Shown piece after piece: positions 36,806 through 46,900 of a DNA stretch of 64,000 bases (position 1 is the stretch's first letter; every line of letters starts with the position of its first letter). The notes under the pieces are model-generated. The model had not been told where the DNA came from. It made no database searches and saw nothing but the letters and a program-made list of their open reading frames with translations. The position numbers and the translations under genes are program-made. Source of the stretch: Levilactobacillus fujinensis (GTDB lineage: Bacteria; Bacillota; Bacilli; Lactobacillales; Lactobacillaceae); assembly GCF_003946335.1 (NCBI RefSeq), contig NZ_RHNX01000008.1, forward strand, positions 1 through 64,000. Reading direction: 5' to 3'.

Positions 36806-36819
36806 GTAAACCGCTTTCA
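36806..36819. promoter_or_regulatory. cre-like site downstream of the AraC promoter
   Basis: The complement TGAAAGCGGTTTAC matches the catabolite-responsive element TGWAANCGNTNWCA at 12 of 14 positions, about 17 bases downstream of the -10. CcpA bound here would block elongation. It also forms part of a small hairpin (CCGCTTT..AAAGCGG). Confidence 0.4.
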
Positions 36820-36868
36820 TTTTAAAGCGGGTGTCGTATCGGATTCTAATTCGGGGAGGTCTTGTATT

Positions 36869-37774
36869 ATGAAGCCATTTATTCCCATACCAGTCGTGGA
36901 TTCAAGCTTATATTTATTTGGTGGGCACCGACGGACCGTTCCTGGGGGATGGCAGTTCTTCGAACAAAAACACCAGGCCTTTGAGCTAATGTGTCTGGTT
37001 GATGGTCGGCAAACGACCGAAATTAAGGGTGTTGCTACATACGACTATGGACCTGGTGATGCGATGATCATTTCGCCGGGGACGTTGCATACGAACAAAA
37101 ACTCCAGTGATGAGGAAACAATGACTTATATCTGTTTTCACTTTAATATTGAGAGCCTGGAGTTGAAATCTGAACTATTGGGTAACGTGGTGAATGCTGT
37201 AATTCCCGCCGAAGAACCGATTGCGCAAGCGGCAGGGAAGGCGGCAGGAGAAATCGTGGCTTACAGCGCGGATAATGAATTAACCAAGGAACAGGCTAGC
37301 TTAAAAATTCAACGGGCTTTTTTAGACTTTTTATTGGCATTAACGGAGAATCTCTCGAGCTATGCGCAACAAAAGGGAACCAAGTATAGTGAGAGTGAAG
37401 CCAAAACAAGTCGGCTGATTGCGACATTGATCAAGAAAAATGTCGAGCAGAAGGAAATCCCGTTATTTTCGTTTGAAGATATTTGTCAAAAGGTTGGGAT
37501 TAGTAGTGGCTATGGCCATCGAACGTTTAAAAAGGTCTATGGTGTGACACCACTCCACTACATTGAAAGCCAAAAGTACAATAAAGCAAAACGGCTTTTG
37601 GGCTCGCCAGAGTATTCGATTGAGGATATCTCATATCTGATGGGTGCTAGTAGTACGTCGAATTTTACAAAGCAGTTTAAAAAGTGGGCTGGGATTACAC
37701 CGAGCCGTTATCAACGACAAATGAAGCAGAAACGGCGCGTGCGGACACTTAAAGAAAGTGGCTATTTTGAATAG
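36869..37774 (+). CDS. AraC-family regulator of the GH43 xyloside locus
   Basis: 301-residue regulator. The N-terminal half is a cupin sensor (LYLFGGHRRTVPGGWQFFEQKHQAFELMCLVDGRQTTEI..ISPGTLHTNKN); the last 100 residues are two helix-turn-helix units with FEDICQKVGISSGYGHRTFKKVYGVTPLHYIESQKYNKAKRLLGS. The ATG at 36869 is set by GGGGAGGT. It lies upstream of the XylP-like transporter and beta-xylosidase genes in the same direction, separated by a terminator, so it probably controls them in response to a xyloside. Confidence 0.9.
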   Translation: MKPFIPIPVVDSSLYLFGGHRRTVPGGWQFFEQKHQAFELMCLVDGRQTTEIKGVATYDYGPGDAMIISPGTLHTNKNSSDEETMTYICFHFNIESLELKSELLGNVVNAVIPAEEPIAQAAGKAAGEIVAYSADNELTKEQASLKIQRAFLDFLLALTENLSSYAQQKGTKYSESEAKTSRLIATLIKKNVEQKEIPLFSFEDICQKVGISSGYGHRTFKKVYGVTPLHYIESQKYNKAKRLLGSPEYSIEDISYLMGASSTSNFTKQFKKWAGITPSRYQRQMKQKRRVRTLKESGYFE

Positions 37775-37785
37775 CGTCAATTTTG

Positions 37786-37817
37786 GCATGATAGTGTGGA
37801 TACTATCATGCTTTTTT
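37786..37817 (+). terminator. Terminator after the AraC gene
   Basis: GCATGATAGT (37786-37795) pairs perfectly with ACTATCATGC (37802-37811), followed by six T. Confidence 0.9.
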
Positions 37818-38012
37818 ATTCACAAAAAGTCGAATTTCGGACTCTTTATAATATTTTACACGCTACAAAGAGATAAGAGTAGTTCAAAGGTGACTGAAAG
37901 CGGGAATGACTGGCAACAGTAGGATGCACAAATTTTGATACCAAGCTTAGTGACCGATAAACAAACGTTTTGACTATTTTTGGTTAGAAAAGGATAAATC
38001 AGCGGTATAAAC

Positions 38013-38058
38013 GTTGATTTGGCGGTGCTTCTCCTCACCGACGAGGTCACAAATCAAC
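38013..38058. promoter_or_regulatory. Inverted repeat upstream of the xyloside transporter gene
   Basis: GTTGATTTG (38013-38021) and CAAATCAAC (38050-38058) are a perfect 9-base inverted repeat around an inner partial stem (CGGTG..CTCACCG). A possible promoter (TTGACT, 17 bases, GATAAA; 37970-37998) lies just before it. It may be an AraC operator or a leader-RNA hairpin. The rest of the 37818-38223 gap holds no gene. Confidence 0.5.
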
Positions 38059-38093
38059 TAAAAACAGTCATGAAAGAAGATAGCCAACTTTTC

Positions 38094-38131
38094 TGAAAGC
38101 GTTTACAATTCGGGGTGTAGTTAGCTAACTT
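38094..38131 (+). promoter_or_regulatory. cre site and promoter of the GH43 xyloside operon
   Basis: TGAAAGCGTTTACA (38094-38107) matches the cre consensus TGWAANCGNTNWCA at all positions. Its last six bases TTTACA can serve as a -35, with TAACTT 18 bases downstream as -10. The palindrome AGTTAGCTAACT (38119-38130) overlaps that -10. The layout predicts CcpA repression when glucose is present. Confidence 0.75.
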
Positions 38132-38223
38132 AACAAAACGGACGTTGCTTGATCAGCACGTCGCAATCACTTCTCGTTTTAGAACTTCCACATAAATTTT
38201 TTATTCGAAAGGGGTTCTCACAT

Positions 38224-39702
38224 ATGGCCGAAAATACAGAGGCTGCCCCGAAAGCAAACACGGCAAATGATGAATTTGCGAAGCTTTCCTGGCGTGAGCG
38301 TATTAGTTATGGTGCCGGAGATTTAGCTCAAAACTTAATCTTTGGTACAGTTGGCTCCATGCTCTTATTCTACTTAACCACCGTTTATGGTATTTCCGCA
38401 GCGGTTGGTGCCACGATTTTCTTAGTCGTTCGGTGGGTCAACGTTTTCTGGGATCCATGGGTTGGTGCCTTCGTCGATAAGCACGGATTCAAGTCTGGTA
38501 AATATCGGCCTTACTTGATTTACGGTGGGATTCCACTGACAATCATGGCCGCTTTACTCTTCTTACCAATTGATGCGGTTCGCGGCAACGTTTTCTACGC
38601 ATTCATTGCTTACTTAGCTACCGCCTTAATCTACTCATTCGTTAACATTCCTTATGGGGCGCTGAATGCTTCCTTAACACGGGATAACGATGAAATTTCA
38701 ACGTTAACGACTGTCCGGATGACGGAAGCTAACATTGGTAACTTACTGGTTTACACCTTCTTGCCATTATTTGTTCAAATGGCTTCACCAAATCCACAAT
38801 CTAAGGATATTGGTTTCTTCGGGATTCACATGAATTTAGGGGATTACACATCTCCTAAGGCCGGGAAGGCTTACTTCTTGGTTATGGCCATTTACATGGT
38901 GATTGGATTCGTCATGTTAATGTGCACTTACTTTGGAATCAAGGAACGGGTTTTACCAACACAAAAAGAATCCGATTCCGTTAAATACTCTGACTTGTGG
39001 GTTGAATTTAAGCAAAACAAACCCTTACAAGTTCTTGGCTTCTTCTTCCTGATTGGTTTTACCTTCATGTTCTTTGGGAACACCGTATGGCCATTCTACA
39101 TGCAATACAACATTGGTCACTCCGAATGGATGGCTTCAATCAACTTGATCGGGTCAATTCCCGGGATCTTCTTAGTCTTCTTATGGCCTATTATCCGTAA
39201 AAAGATTGGGAAACGTCAATTCTTCTATGCTTTCTTAACGCTCTTCATTATTGGGACCTTAGTTATCTGGGTATGGTCCATGCCTGCCTTTAAAGACAGC
39301 ACTGCCCTTGGCTACACTGGTCGTTTCTTACAACAATGGGGGATTACCGCTGCTACTGGTTACATGTGGTCATTGGTTCCAGAAGTTGTTTCTTACGGCG
39401 AATACAAGTCCAAGAAGCGGGTTGCCGGGATCATCAACGCCATCATGGGTCTGTTCTTCAAGATTGGGTTGGCTCTTGGTGGGATCATCCCTGGTTACAT
39501 CAACGCCTTCTTTAAGTTTGATGGGACTAAGACGACGCAAAGTGCTGCTGCCTTAAGTGGTATCCAGTGGTCAATGATCTGGTTACCAATTATCATGGCG
39601 TTAGTTGCGATGTGGGTTATGAGTCGTTACACCTTAACTGATGATGAAGTTAAGAAGATGAACGAAGAACTCGAAGCAGATCGTCGTGCAGCTCAAGAGT
39701 AA
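38224..39702 (+). CDS. GPH-family xyloside:cation symporter, XylP-like
   Basis: 492-residue glycoside-pentoside-hexuronide transporter with 12 membrane helices. Family features: LSWRERISYGAGDLAQNLIFGTVGSMLLFYLTTVYG at the start, and FWDPWVGAFVDKHGFKSGKYRPYLIYGG between helices 2 and 3. Closest by pattern to XylP of Lactiplantibacillus pentosus (isoprimeverose) and to xylo-oligosaccharide carriers. The ATG is preceded by AAAGGGG. Forms an operon with the beta-xylosidase 49 bases downstream, so its cargo is probably xylobiose or a related xyloside. No EIIA regulatory domain is present. Confidence 0.9.
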   Translation: MAENTEAAPKANTANDEFAKLSWRERISYGAGDLAQNLIFGTVGSMLLFYLTTVYGISAAVGATIFLVVRWVNVFWDPWVGAFVDKHGFKSGKYRPYLIYGGIPLTIMAALLFLPIDAVRGNVFYAFIAYLATALIYSFVNIPYGALNASLTRDNDEISTLTTVRMTEANIGNLLVYTFLPLFVQMASPNPQSKDIGFFGIHMNLGDYTSPKAGKAYFLVMAIYMVIGFVMLMCTYFGIKERVLPTQKESDSVKYSDLWVEFKQNKPLQVLGFFFLIGFTFMFFGNTVWPFYMQYNIGHSEWMASINLIGSIPGIFLVFLWPIIRKKIGKRQFFYAFLTLFIIGTLVIWVWSMPAFKDSTALGYTGRFLQQWGITAATGYMWSLVPEVVSYGEYKSKKRVAGIINAIMGLFFKIGLALGGIIPGYINAFFKFDGTKTTQSAAALSGIQWSMIWLPIIMALVAMWVMSRYTLTDDEVKKMNEELEADRRAAQE

Positions 39703-39751
39703 TCACGCTTTTTAAAAATTTGGTAAACACACACGAAAGGAAGATTCTCTC

Positions 39752-41374
39752 ATGAAGATTCAAAATCCAGTTTTACCTGGTTTTAATGCCGATCCTAGCA
39801 TGATTCGGGTGGGTGACACGTACTACATCGCCAATTCAACGTTTGAATGGTTCCCTGGTGTTCGGCTTCACGAATCAAAGGACATGGTTCATTGGAATCT
39901 CTTGCCATCACCACTGTCAACGACCACGCTCTTAGATATGAAGGGTAACCCGGCTTCTGGTGGGATTTGGGCACCAGATCTGACCTACGCTGACGGCAAA
40001 TTCTGGTTGATCTACACCGACGTTAAGATTACCGACGGTCCATTTAAGGACATGACCAACTACTTAACCACGGCTACGGATATCCACGGTCCATGGACTG
40101 ATCCAATCAAGGTTAACGGGGTCGGCTTCGATGCTTCCCTGTTCCATGACAAGAACGGCCGCAAGTACCTGGTACAACAGACCTGGGATCACCGTGAATA
40201 CCACCACCCATTCGATGGGATTACGTTGACTGAATTCGATACGACGACTATGAAGCTCAAACCAGAAACTGCCCGGAACATTTACAACGGTGACGATGTG
40301 AAATTGGTTGAAGGGCCACATCTGTACCAAATCAAGGGGTACTACTACCTGTTTGCTGCTGAAGGTGGGACTGTCTTTACCCACCAAGAAGTCGTTGCCC
40401 GTTCTAAGACGCTTGATGAACTCTCATTTGAGAGTGAACCAGACGGCCCATTCATTACGAATATGGATACCCCAGACTTCTACTTGCAAAAGCAAGGTCA
40501 TGGTGGCTTGACGGACACCCCAAGCGGCGAATGGTATTACGCATCACTTGTTTCTCGTCCTTGGAACCATGCCAACGAATCCAGCCACGACCCTCGCGGC
40601 TGGAGCACCCTTGGCCGTGAAACTTCCATCCAAAAGGTTGAATGGGATGACGAAGGCTGGCCACGTGTTGTTGGCGGTCATGGTGGCCAAGTTGAAGTTG
40701 AAGCACCAAAGGATGCCATTTTAACCGATGCGCCTAAGGATCACTCACAACATGACGAATTCGACAAGCCAGAACTCGACATGAACTGGAACACGTTACG
40801 GCAACCATTTACCAAGAAATTAGGGACGGTTGGCAACGGCGAGTTGAAGTTAGTGGGTCAACAATCCCTGTCCAGCACGTTTGACGTTTCCTTTGTCGCT
40901 CGTCGTTGGCAAGCATTCAACTTCGATGCTGAAACGAAAGTTAAGTTCGATCCATTCAGTTACCAACAAATGGCCGGACTGGCTAACTTCTACAATGACA
41001 AGCATTATTCCTGGATTTTCATCACCAACGATGAAAAGAAGGGCCGTGTGATTGAAGTTGCGCAAAACGACAACAATAACTACACTTCATTCTTGAAGGA
41101 CGACGCTATTCAAATTCCAGAAGGAACAGAATACGTTTGGTTCAAGGTAAAGGCACGTAAAGAATCATACACGTACCAGTACTCCTTTGACGGTAAGAAC
41201 TGGGAAACTGTCCCAGTGGAATTGGATGCAGCCATTTTGTCTGATGACTACGTTCTACAAACATCTGGTGGCTTCTTCACTGGTGCCTTTGTCGGCCTTG
41301 TTGCGGTCGACTACGCCGGTTACGAACAGGTTGCGACGTTTGACCACTTCGACTACAAGGAATTACCGGATTAA
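39752..41374 (+). CDS. xynB: GH43 beta-xylosidase
   Basis: 540-residue intracellular glycoside hydrolase family 43 enzyme that releases xylose from xylo-oligosaccharides with inversion. The five-blade propeller occupies about 1-320. Expected catalytic residues are visible: base D14 (PGFNADPS), pKa-modulating D127 (GFDASLF) and acid E187 (KLVEGPHLY), the spacing seen in Selenomonas SXA. A C-terminal beta-sandwich (about 330-535) completes the family's usual 535-540 length. No signal peptide. ATG with GAAAGGAAG upstream. Shares the cre-controlled promoter with the transporter. Confidence 0.95.
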   Translation: MKIQNPVLPGFNADPSMIRVGDTYYIANSTFEWFPGVRLHESKDMVHWNLLPSPLSTTTLLDMKGNPASGGIWAPDLTYADGKFWLIYTDVKITDGPFKDMTNYLTTATDIHGPWTDPIKVNGVGFDASLFHDKNGRKYLVQQTWDHREYHHPFDGITLTEFDTTTMKLKPETARNIYNGDDVKLVEGPHLYQIKGYYYLFAAEGGTVFTHQEVVARSKTLDELSFESEPDGPFITNMDTPDFYLQKQGHGGLTDTPSGEWYYASLVSRPWNHANESSHDPRGWSTLGRETSIQKVEWDDEGWPRVVGGHGGQVEVEAPKDAILTDAPKDHSQHDEFDKPELDMNWNTLRQPFTKKLGTVGNGELKLVGQQSLSSTFDVSFVARRWQAFNFDAETKVKFDPFSYQQMAGLANFYNDKHYSWIFITNDEKKGRVIEVAQNDNNNYTSFLKDDAIQIPEGTEYVWFKVKARKESYTYQYSFDGKNWETVPVELDAAILSDDYVLQTSGGFFTGAFVGLVAVDYAGYEQVATFDHFDYKELPD

Positions 41375-41478
41375 GCTGTGAAATTGTCGCTTAGCCAACG
41401 CTAGACCATCGTGTGCAAAATGATTGGCACGCCCGACCGCCGGGTGTATGATGGTGGCGCTAAAGGTGATAGGCCCAA

Positions 41479-41521
41479 CAGCTGGCCGGATTGAGGCCGG
41501 AAATTTCCGGTCGGTCAGCTG
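41479..41521. repeat. Nested palindromic hairpin
   Basis: CAGCTGGCCG (41479-41488) pairs with CGGTCAGCTG (41512-41521), and inside it CCGGAAATTTCCGG is a perfect palindrome. No T run follows. The function is unknown; it may be a protein-binding site or a degraded mobile repeat. The rest of the 41375-41817 gap shows only the terminator below. Confidence 0.45.
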
Positions 41522-41556
41522 AACCGACGCTAACGGCAGACTAGTATGTATGTGTG

Positions 41557-41584
41557 AGGGCCTCCAGAGATGGGGGTCCTTTTA
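41557..41584 (+). terminator. Probable terminator of the GH43 operon
   Basis: AGGGCCTCCA (41557-41566) pairs with TGGGGGTCCT (41571-41580) around a GAGA loop, followed by TTTT. Confidence 0.65.
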
Positions 41585-41817
41585 GTTTGCAGATTGCTAG
41601 TTGCCACATGAACTTTAGACGGAAAATAACGCAATTATCAGGCAACAAGTTCTGAGGATAGTCTCTATAGTAGAGAAGACGTCTGACAAAAGCAATCGAA
41701 GCCTTCCGCAATCGTTTCACCCTATCAGTAGTCAGCTAGCTCCGTCAACTTCGCCTTGGGCCGGGCTTCGCGCTATGATACACTGAGTATAAATCACGGG
41801 GAAGCAGGGGATTTGGA

Positions 41818-43647
41818 ATGAAGCATAGAGGGATGTTACTGGGACTACTGAGTCTACTGACAATCATCGCTGCTATAGCGGTTAGCAGGCCCGTGGCGGC
41901 CGCTGCGGATTATACGATCGATCCTTATCAGATGCACATTGCGGTGCTGAAAAATGGGGATGCGGACGTCACACAGGCCATGACCTATAGGTTTGACGAC
42001 GATTACCATGGTGTCTACAACAACCAAGACCTACGGGGGATTAAAGGGGGCAAACTGACCGGCATCACAACGGCCTTTAACGGTGGGAAGCTAACAGCTG
42101 CCCGCCAGTCGACGGCCCACACAGATAATACCTATCAGGTTAGTTATGCTGGGCAAAATGCTAAGGTGAAGCTGTACCATCGGGCGAGCGACGGCGATAA
42201 GCTAAAGGTGACCTATCACTACCATCTGCAGGGGGTCATTACCAACTATCGAGATACGGCTGAATTAAATTGGCGGGTAATTGGGTCTAACTGGGACGTG
42301 GATCTGGAGAACGTCAAAGTGGTCATCCAACTGCCGGCGACGCAGGTGAAACAGTTGCAGGCGTGGACGCATGGTTCCTTAGACGGCTACACGAAGGTTG
42401 ATAAGGCACAAGGACGCGTGACGATGACCCTTGCTGAGAATCCGTCGGGCACGTTCGTTGAAAGCCATCTGCTATTTCCAACTAGTGTGACGGCGGCGAA
42501 TACGAACATTAAAGACGAAAAACGTAAAGCTGCCGTCCAAAAACAAGAGGCAAATTTGGCAGAACAGGCCAACGCGAAGCGAAAACAGAAAAAGCAACAG
42601 GCTTACGGTGGCTTTCTGGCATTTATTGCCGTCATCGTCGCGTTAGGACTCGGCTTCTGGTGGTGGCTGTGGCGCCATCCGGCTAATCGTTACCCGCACC
42701 CCATTCCGGCCAATCATTTCTTTGATGTGCCCAGTGTGTCACCGGCGTTGGCAGAGTCGCTGGTTGATTTTAAATCGCCCAATACCGATGCTTTATCTGG
42801 TGAGATCCTCATGGCTGTTAGCAATCATGAGATTACGATGGTACCCGTTAAGGACGGGCGGCGTGAGACCTTGAAGCTGACTAAGCTGGTTCCGACCGTT
42901 TCCAACTATTTTCTGCAGAAATGCTTCATGAAGATTGCCAAGGCGGATAGCTTTACCCTTCTCGACCTGAAGAAATACGGCAAGCACGACAAAAAAGGAC
43001 GGCTGAGCAAATGGTTCCGCACGTGGCAGGAGCAAGTCGACGAGTTAGCAGAACCGTATCAAGATGCGGCTAACGTCAAATTACGCCAACGGACGATGCT
43101 CGGAACAGTGGGGCTCACTGCTCTAATCAGCATTGCCATTGGGGTCGGGTGGACGTTGAACCGGACTATCAGTTTAGCAACGACCATCATTGGCCTACTG
43201 GCAGTACTCGTGTTGTGGATCTACACGGTCCGGCTCTACCAACACACGGACCGTAACAATGAAGCTGGTCTGATTCAAGTCAACGAGGTTGGCGGATTCC
43301 GGCGGATGCTCAAAGACATTGGTCACTTTAATACGGCCGAAGTTGGGGATCTGATTCTTTGGGAACAAATCCTACCTTATGCCGCGGCGTTTGGCCTAGC
43401 TCAAAAAGTTGCCAATAAACTGGCAGTCGATTTTGGTACGGCGGCGTTGAACGATAATTTTGTGGTCTTCTACCCGATTTTCTATTCGAATGATTTTAGT
43501 GGTTCCATTGGCGATTCCCTTAACGACAGCATTTCCAGTGCCATTCAAACATCGACATCGGCGAGTTCCAGTTCAGGTGGTTCTGGCGGCTTCTCTGGCG
43601 GCAGTTCTGGCGGATTTGGTGGTGGATCGGGTGGTGGCGCGTTTTAG
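41818..43647 (+). CDS. DUF2207 membrane protein
   Basis: 609-residue DUF2207 protein. A signal peptide (about 1-28, ending VAAA) is followed by an extracellular beta domain beginning YTIDPYQMHIAVLKNGDADVTQAMTYRFDDDYHGVYNNQDLRG. Then come a membrane helix near 265-285, a cytoplasmic domain, two further helices (about 425-470) and a Ser/Gly-rich tail with repeated GGSGGFSGGSSGGFGGGSGGGAF. The biochemical role of the family is unknown; it is common in lactobacilli and likely acts at the cell envelope. ATG start with AGCAGGGG upstream. Monocistronic. Confidence 0.85.
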   Translation: MKHRGMLLGLLSLLTIIAAIAVSRPVAAAADYTIDPYQMHIAVLKNGDADVTQAMTYRFDDDYHGVYNNQDLRGIKGGKLTGITTAFNGGKLTAARQSTAHTDNTYQVSYAGQNAKVKLYHRASDGDKLKVTYHYHLQGVITNYRDTAELNWRVIGSNWDVDLENVKVVIQLPATQVKQLQAWTHGSLDGYTKVDKAQGRVTMTLAENPSGTFVESHLLFPTSVTAANTNIKDEKRKAAVQKQEANLAEQANAKRKQKKQQAYGGFLAFIAVIVALGLGFWWWLWRHPANRYPHPIPANHFFDVPSVSPALAESLVDFKSPNTDALSGEILMAVSNHEITMVPVKDGRRETLKLTKLVPTVSNYFLQKCFMKIAKADSFTLLDLKKYGKHDKKGRLSKWFRTWQEQVDELAEPYQDAANVKLRQRTMLGTVGLTALISIAIGVGWTLNRTISLATTIIGLLAVLVLWIYTVRLYQHTDRNNEAGLIQVNEVGGFRRMLKDIGHFNTAEVGDLILWEQILPYAAAFGLAQKVANKLAVDFGTAALNDNFVVFYPIFYSNDFSGSIGDSLNDSISSAIQTSTSASSSSGGSGGFSGGSSGGFGGGSGGGAF

Positions 43648-43781
43648 AAAGCGGGTGCTCAAGACCGATCAACTGATGAATCTGAACATTACTAGCTATT
43701 AAATCCTGGTTCTGGTTTCATTGCCCAGTGGAATTAGCTGTCCTTGAGACTACGCAGCAGCAACGCAATCGATCAATTAAG

Positions 43782-43818
43782 CGAGAGTCGACACAACCAA
43801 GTCGACTCTCGTTTTTTT
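43782..43818 (+). terminator. Terminator after the DUF2207 gene
   Basis: CGAGAGTCGAC (43782-43792) pairs perfectly with GTCGACTCTCG (43801-43811), followed by seven T. Confidence 0.9.
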
Positions 43819-43833
43819 CTTCAGAGCTCGTCA

Positions 43834-43849
43834 TGTTTCACGTGGAACA
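43834..43849. other. parS: parS site, one mismatch
   Basis: TGTTTCACGTGGAACA matches 15 of 16 positions of consensus. It lies in the gap before the yfhO-type gene, about 34 kb right of oriC. Confidence 0.85.
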
Positions 43850-43960
43850 TTATTTTTACGTATAGTCTGGTCAGAAGCATTGACACAATCCTCGCCGCCC
43901 GGTAAATTGGGTAACAGGTGGTCTTGCGACCAATTGCGAGTTAGTATTGGGGGAATAATC

Positions 43961-46900
43961 ATGGAAATCGCACACCGCCGCTGGCCATTATGGGTGTTGT
44001 ACACTCTGGCCTTTGCGGTGATTGCCGCGTTAAGCTTTGGCGTGTTTGGCCTGGCAAATCGCACACTGATTTGGAATATGGATGGGATCACGCAGCACTA
44101 TCCAGTGATGTTGGAACTGCATCGACTGTTGATTAAGTCCGGTCTGGCAGGAATCACGGGGTGGTCGTGGACCTTTGGCTTGGGGGCCGATAAGTTAACC
44201 ACGCTGGCCTACTACGTGTTGGGGGATCCATTTGCCTACGTGCTAGCGCTATTTCCCGTTCGAATGATGGCGACCGGCTATGGTGTCTTTATCGTTTTGC
44301 GGCTGTATGCGACGGGATTGGCGTTCCTGGCGTTGGCACAGCGTTATGCCTTTCGTCCGGGAGGTCAATTGCTGGGGGCCGTGACGTACGCTTTTACTGG
44401 CTACTCGTTGATGATTGGTGTGCATCATCCCTTCTTCTTACTACCGATGATCTGGTTTCCTCTATTATTAGTGGGCATCGATCGGATTCTACGCGGGCAC
44501 GGCTGGCAACTGTTGGGCTGGATGACCGGTCTGGCAATTTTGAGTAACTTTTATTTTGCTTACATATTAGGATTAGGAAGTCTGATCTACGCGGCAATTC
44601 GTTTCTGGAGCCTGCAGCGACAAGGTCTATTGGCAATTAAATGGCCCGTTGCGCTCCGTCGATTTCTAGTTGCAGCGGTCAGCGGCGTTTTCGTGGCGGG
44701 GGTCCTGCTGATTCCGTCGCTACTGATGATGTTGAAGTCGACACGGGTCGGCACCATCTTTGCCAATGGTCTGTGGCTGTATCCGGGAAGTTATTATTTA
44801 AAATTGGCGAATGCCGTGCTGACGACCGGGAGTGAACCCACTTACTGGGCCGTGTTTGGCATGAGCGGGGTCACGTTCTTCGGTTGTGTCTACGTGTTAC
44901 GGCATTGGCGAGAAAATCGACCGTTGGCAGCGACCCTGGTCCTGATGGCAGTCGGGTTGTTGTTCCCAGCGGTAGCAGCATTCTTCAACGTACTGTCGAC
45001 GCCGTCTAACCGGTGGCTGCTGCTGGCAGCGGTACCATTTGGCCTCGCCACGATGGTGCTGGGTGATCATTTAAACGAATTAACCAAACGAGACCGCTAC
45101 TGGTTAGCGGGAAGCGCCATTGGTCTCTTGGTGGTTGTCTACGCCTGCAATGGGTTTATTTTCAGCAATCCGGAACGGGATTTGGTCACGTACGGCGTAT
45201 TTTTAGCGACAACGGTAGTGGTTCTCGGGAGCGCACAGTGGACGCTGCGCACGACAGTTACGTTGCTCAGCGTGGTCGTGGGAGCCAACTTGGTCAACAA
45301 TGCGTGGGGGTATTATGATCCGAACATGGGGTCACAAGCCACTGACCAACTGCGTCAAGGCGATGCGACGCGCTACATTCAGGACTACTTTGACGGCGCA
45401 CAAACAGCCGTCAAACAGCAAACGACATTTTCACGGGTCAATACGGCCTATAACTTCAACCTGTTACGGACGGTCGGGAACAACATGACCATGAGCCATG
45501 GCTTGCACGGCATCATGTCCTACTTTTCAGTGCAAAATGGGTACGTGGGCCAGTTCAGTCGGGACCTGCAAAATGCGCAGGTGGCGATGAACGCGCCGTT
45601 GGGACAGGCCGACAATCGTACGGCAATGGATAATCTGTTGGGCGTCAAAACGATTTTTGCACGTGAGGATCAGGTCGCTAACAACGCGGCCCTGCCGTAC
45701 GGCTACCATGCGGAAAAACGTGTGTATCCTGAGGAACCAGTCTACGGCTTGTCCAACGGTACAGGGACGCAGCTGTTGACGACGACACTGAACTTTCCAT
45801 TGGTCTATACGCAGCCAACCGCGATGACACGGTCGGCATGGCGGCATTTGAGTGCTGTTGATCGCGAGCGGAGCCTCACCCAAACGGCTGTTACGACGAC
45901 AGCGACTAACGTTAAGCATGCGAGCTATCGGTCACCCAAACGCACGGTGCCTTACACGGTGACCGCCGACACGATTCCGGTGGTCGACAGCACCAACAAG
46001 GTCATCCAGTATCGGTTACAGCAGGCCGTGACGGGCCAACAAAAGGGGCTATCACAGAAGCAGTTGGAAAATTACGGCAGTACCATCAAGGTGCCTAAGC
46101 TGACGGTCGATAAAAATGGTCTGATCAGTGACCAGGATGTTCAGCAGTATGAACCGATGGTGGCGCTAGATCGAAATAAGGCCGCGTTGCAGCGGGTGCT
46201 CACAACGAACCAGCAGATCGTGAAGCAGACGACCGAAGTTAATCGACAAGGGCTGCGGCAGGTGACGAGCGATGCGTTGGGCAATCCCATAAGCTATACG
46301 TTGACGCTGAAACGGCCACGACAGGCGCAAGGGACAGAATTATATTTGAAACTTGATGGAATTAAGGCGCAACGGCTGACAACACAGGATAAGCTAACGG
46401 CTCAGGCGAACAATAGTGTGCTGGGTGGGACACCGCTGTCGACGCTGACACAGCTGAACACGTGGCGAACGGCAATGTTGAACCCTGATTTGGGCGATTA
46501 TTGGTTGACGGTCAAGACGCGTAATCAGACCAAGACGTTCTCACAATTTGGGGTCGATAATCTGTCCGATTACGAGCCAAAATCGCGTGCACTGCTGAAC
46601 CTAGGCTATTCGACGCAGGAACGCGATACCGTCAGCATCACATTTAATGCGACGCGACAAATCAGTTTTAAGTCGGCGAAGTTGATTGCGATGCCATTTA
46701 ATAAATCCTATGATCGTCAGGTCCACGCAGTCCAGAAGCGTGGCCTGCAACAGGCGCATGTGCGTGATAATCGCGTAATGGGCAGGTTGACGACGACCCA
46801 ACCCAGTGTGCTGGCCACGTCCATTCCGTATTCCACGGGGTGGCGACTGAAGGTCGATGGCCAACCAGTTAAGACGCAGGTGGTGAACGATGGTTTTGTG

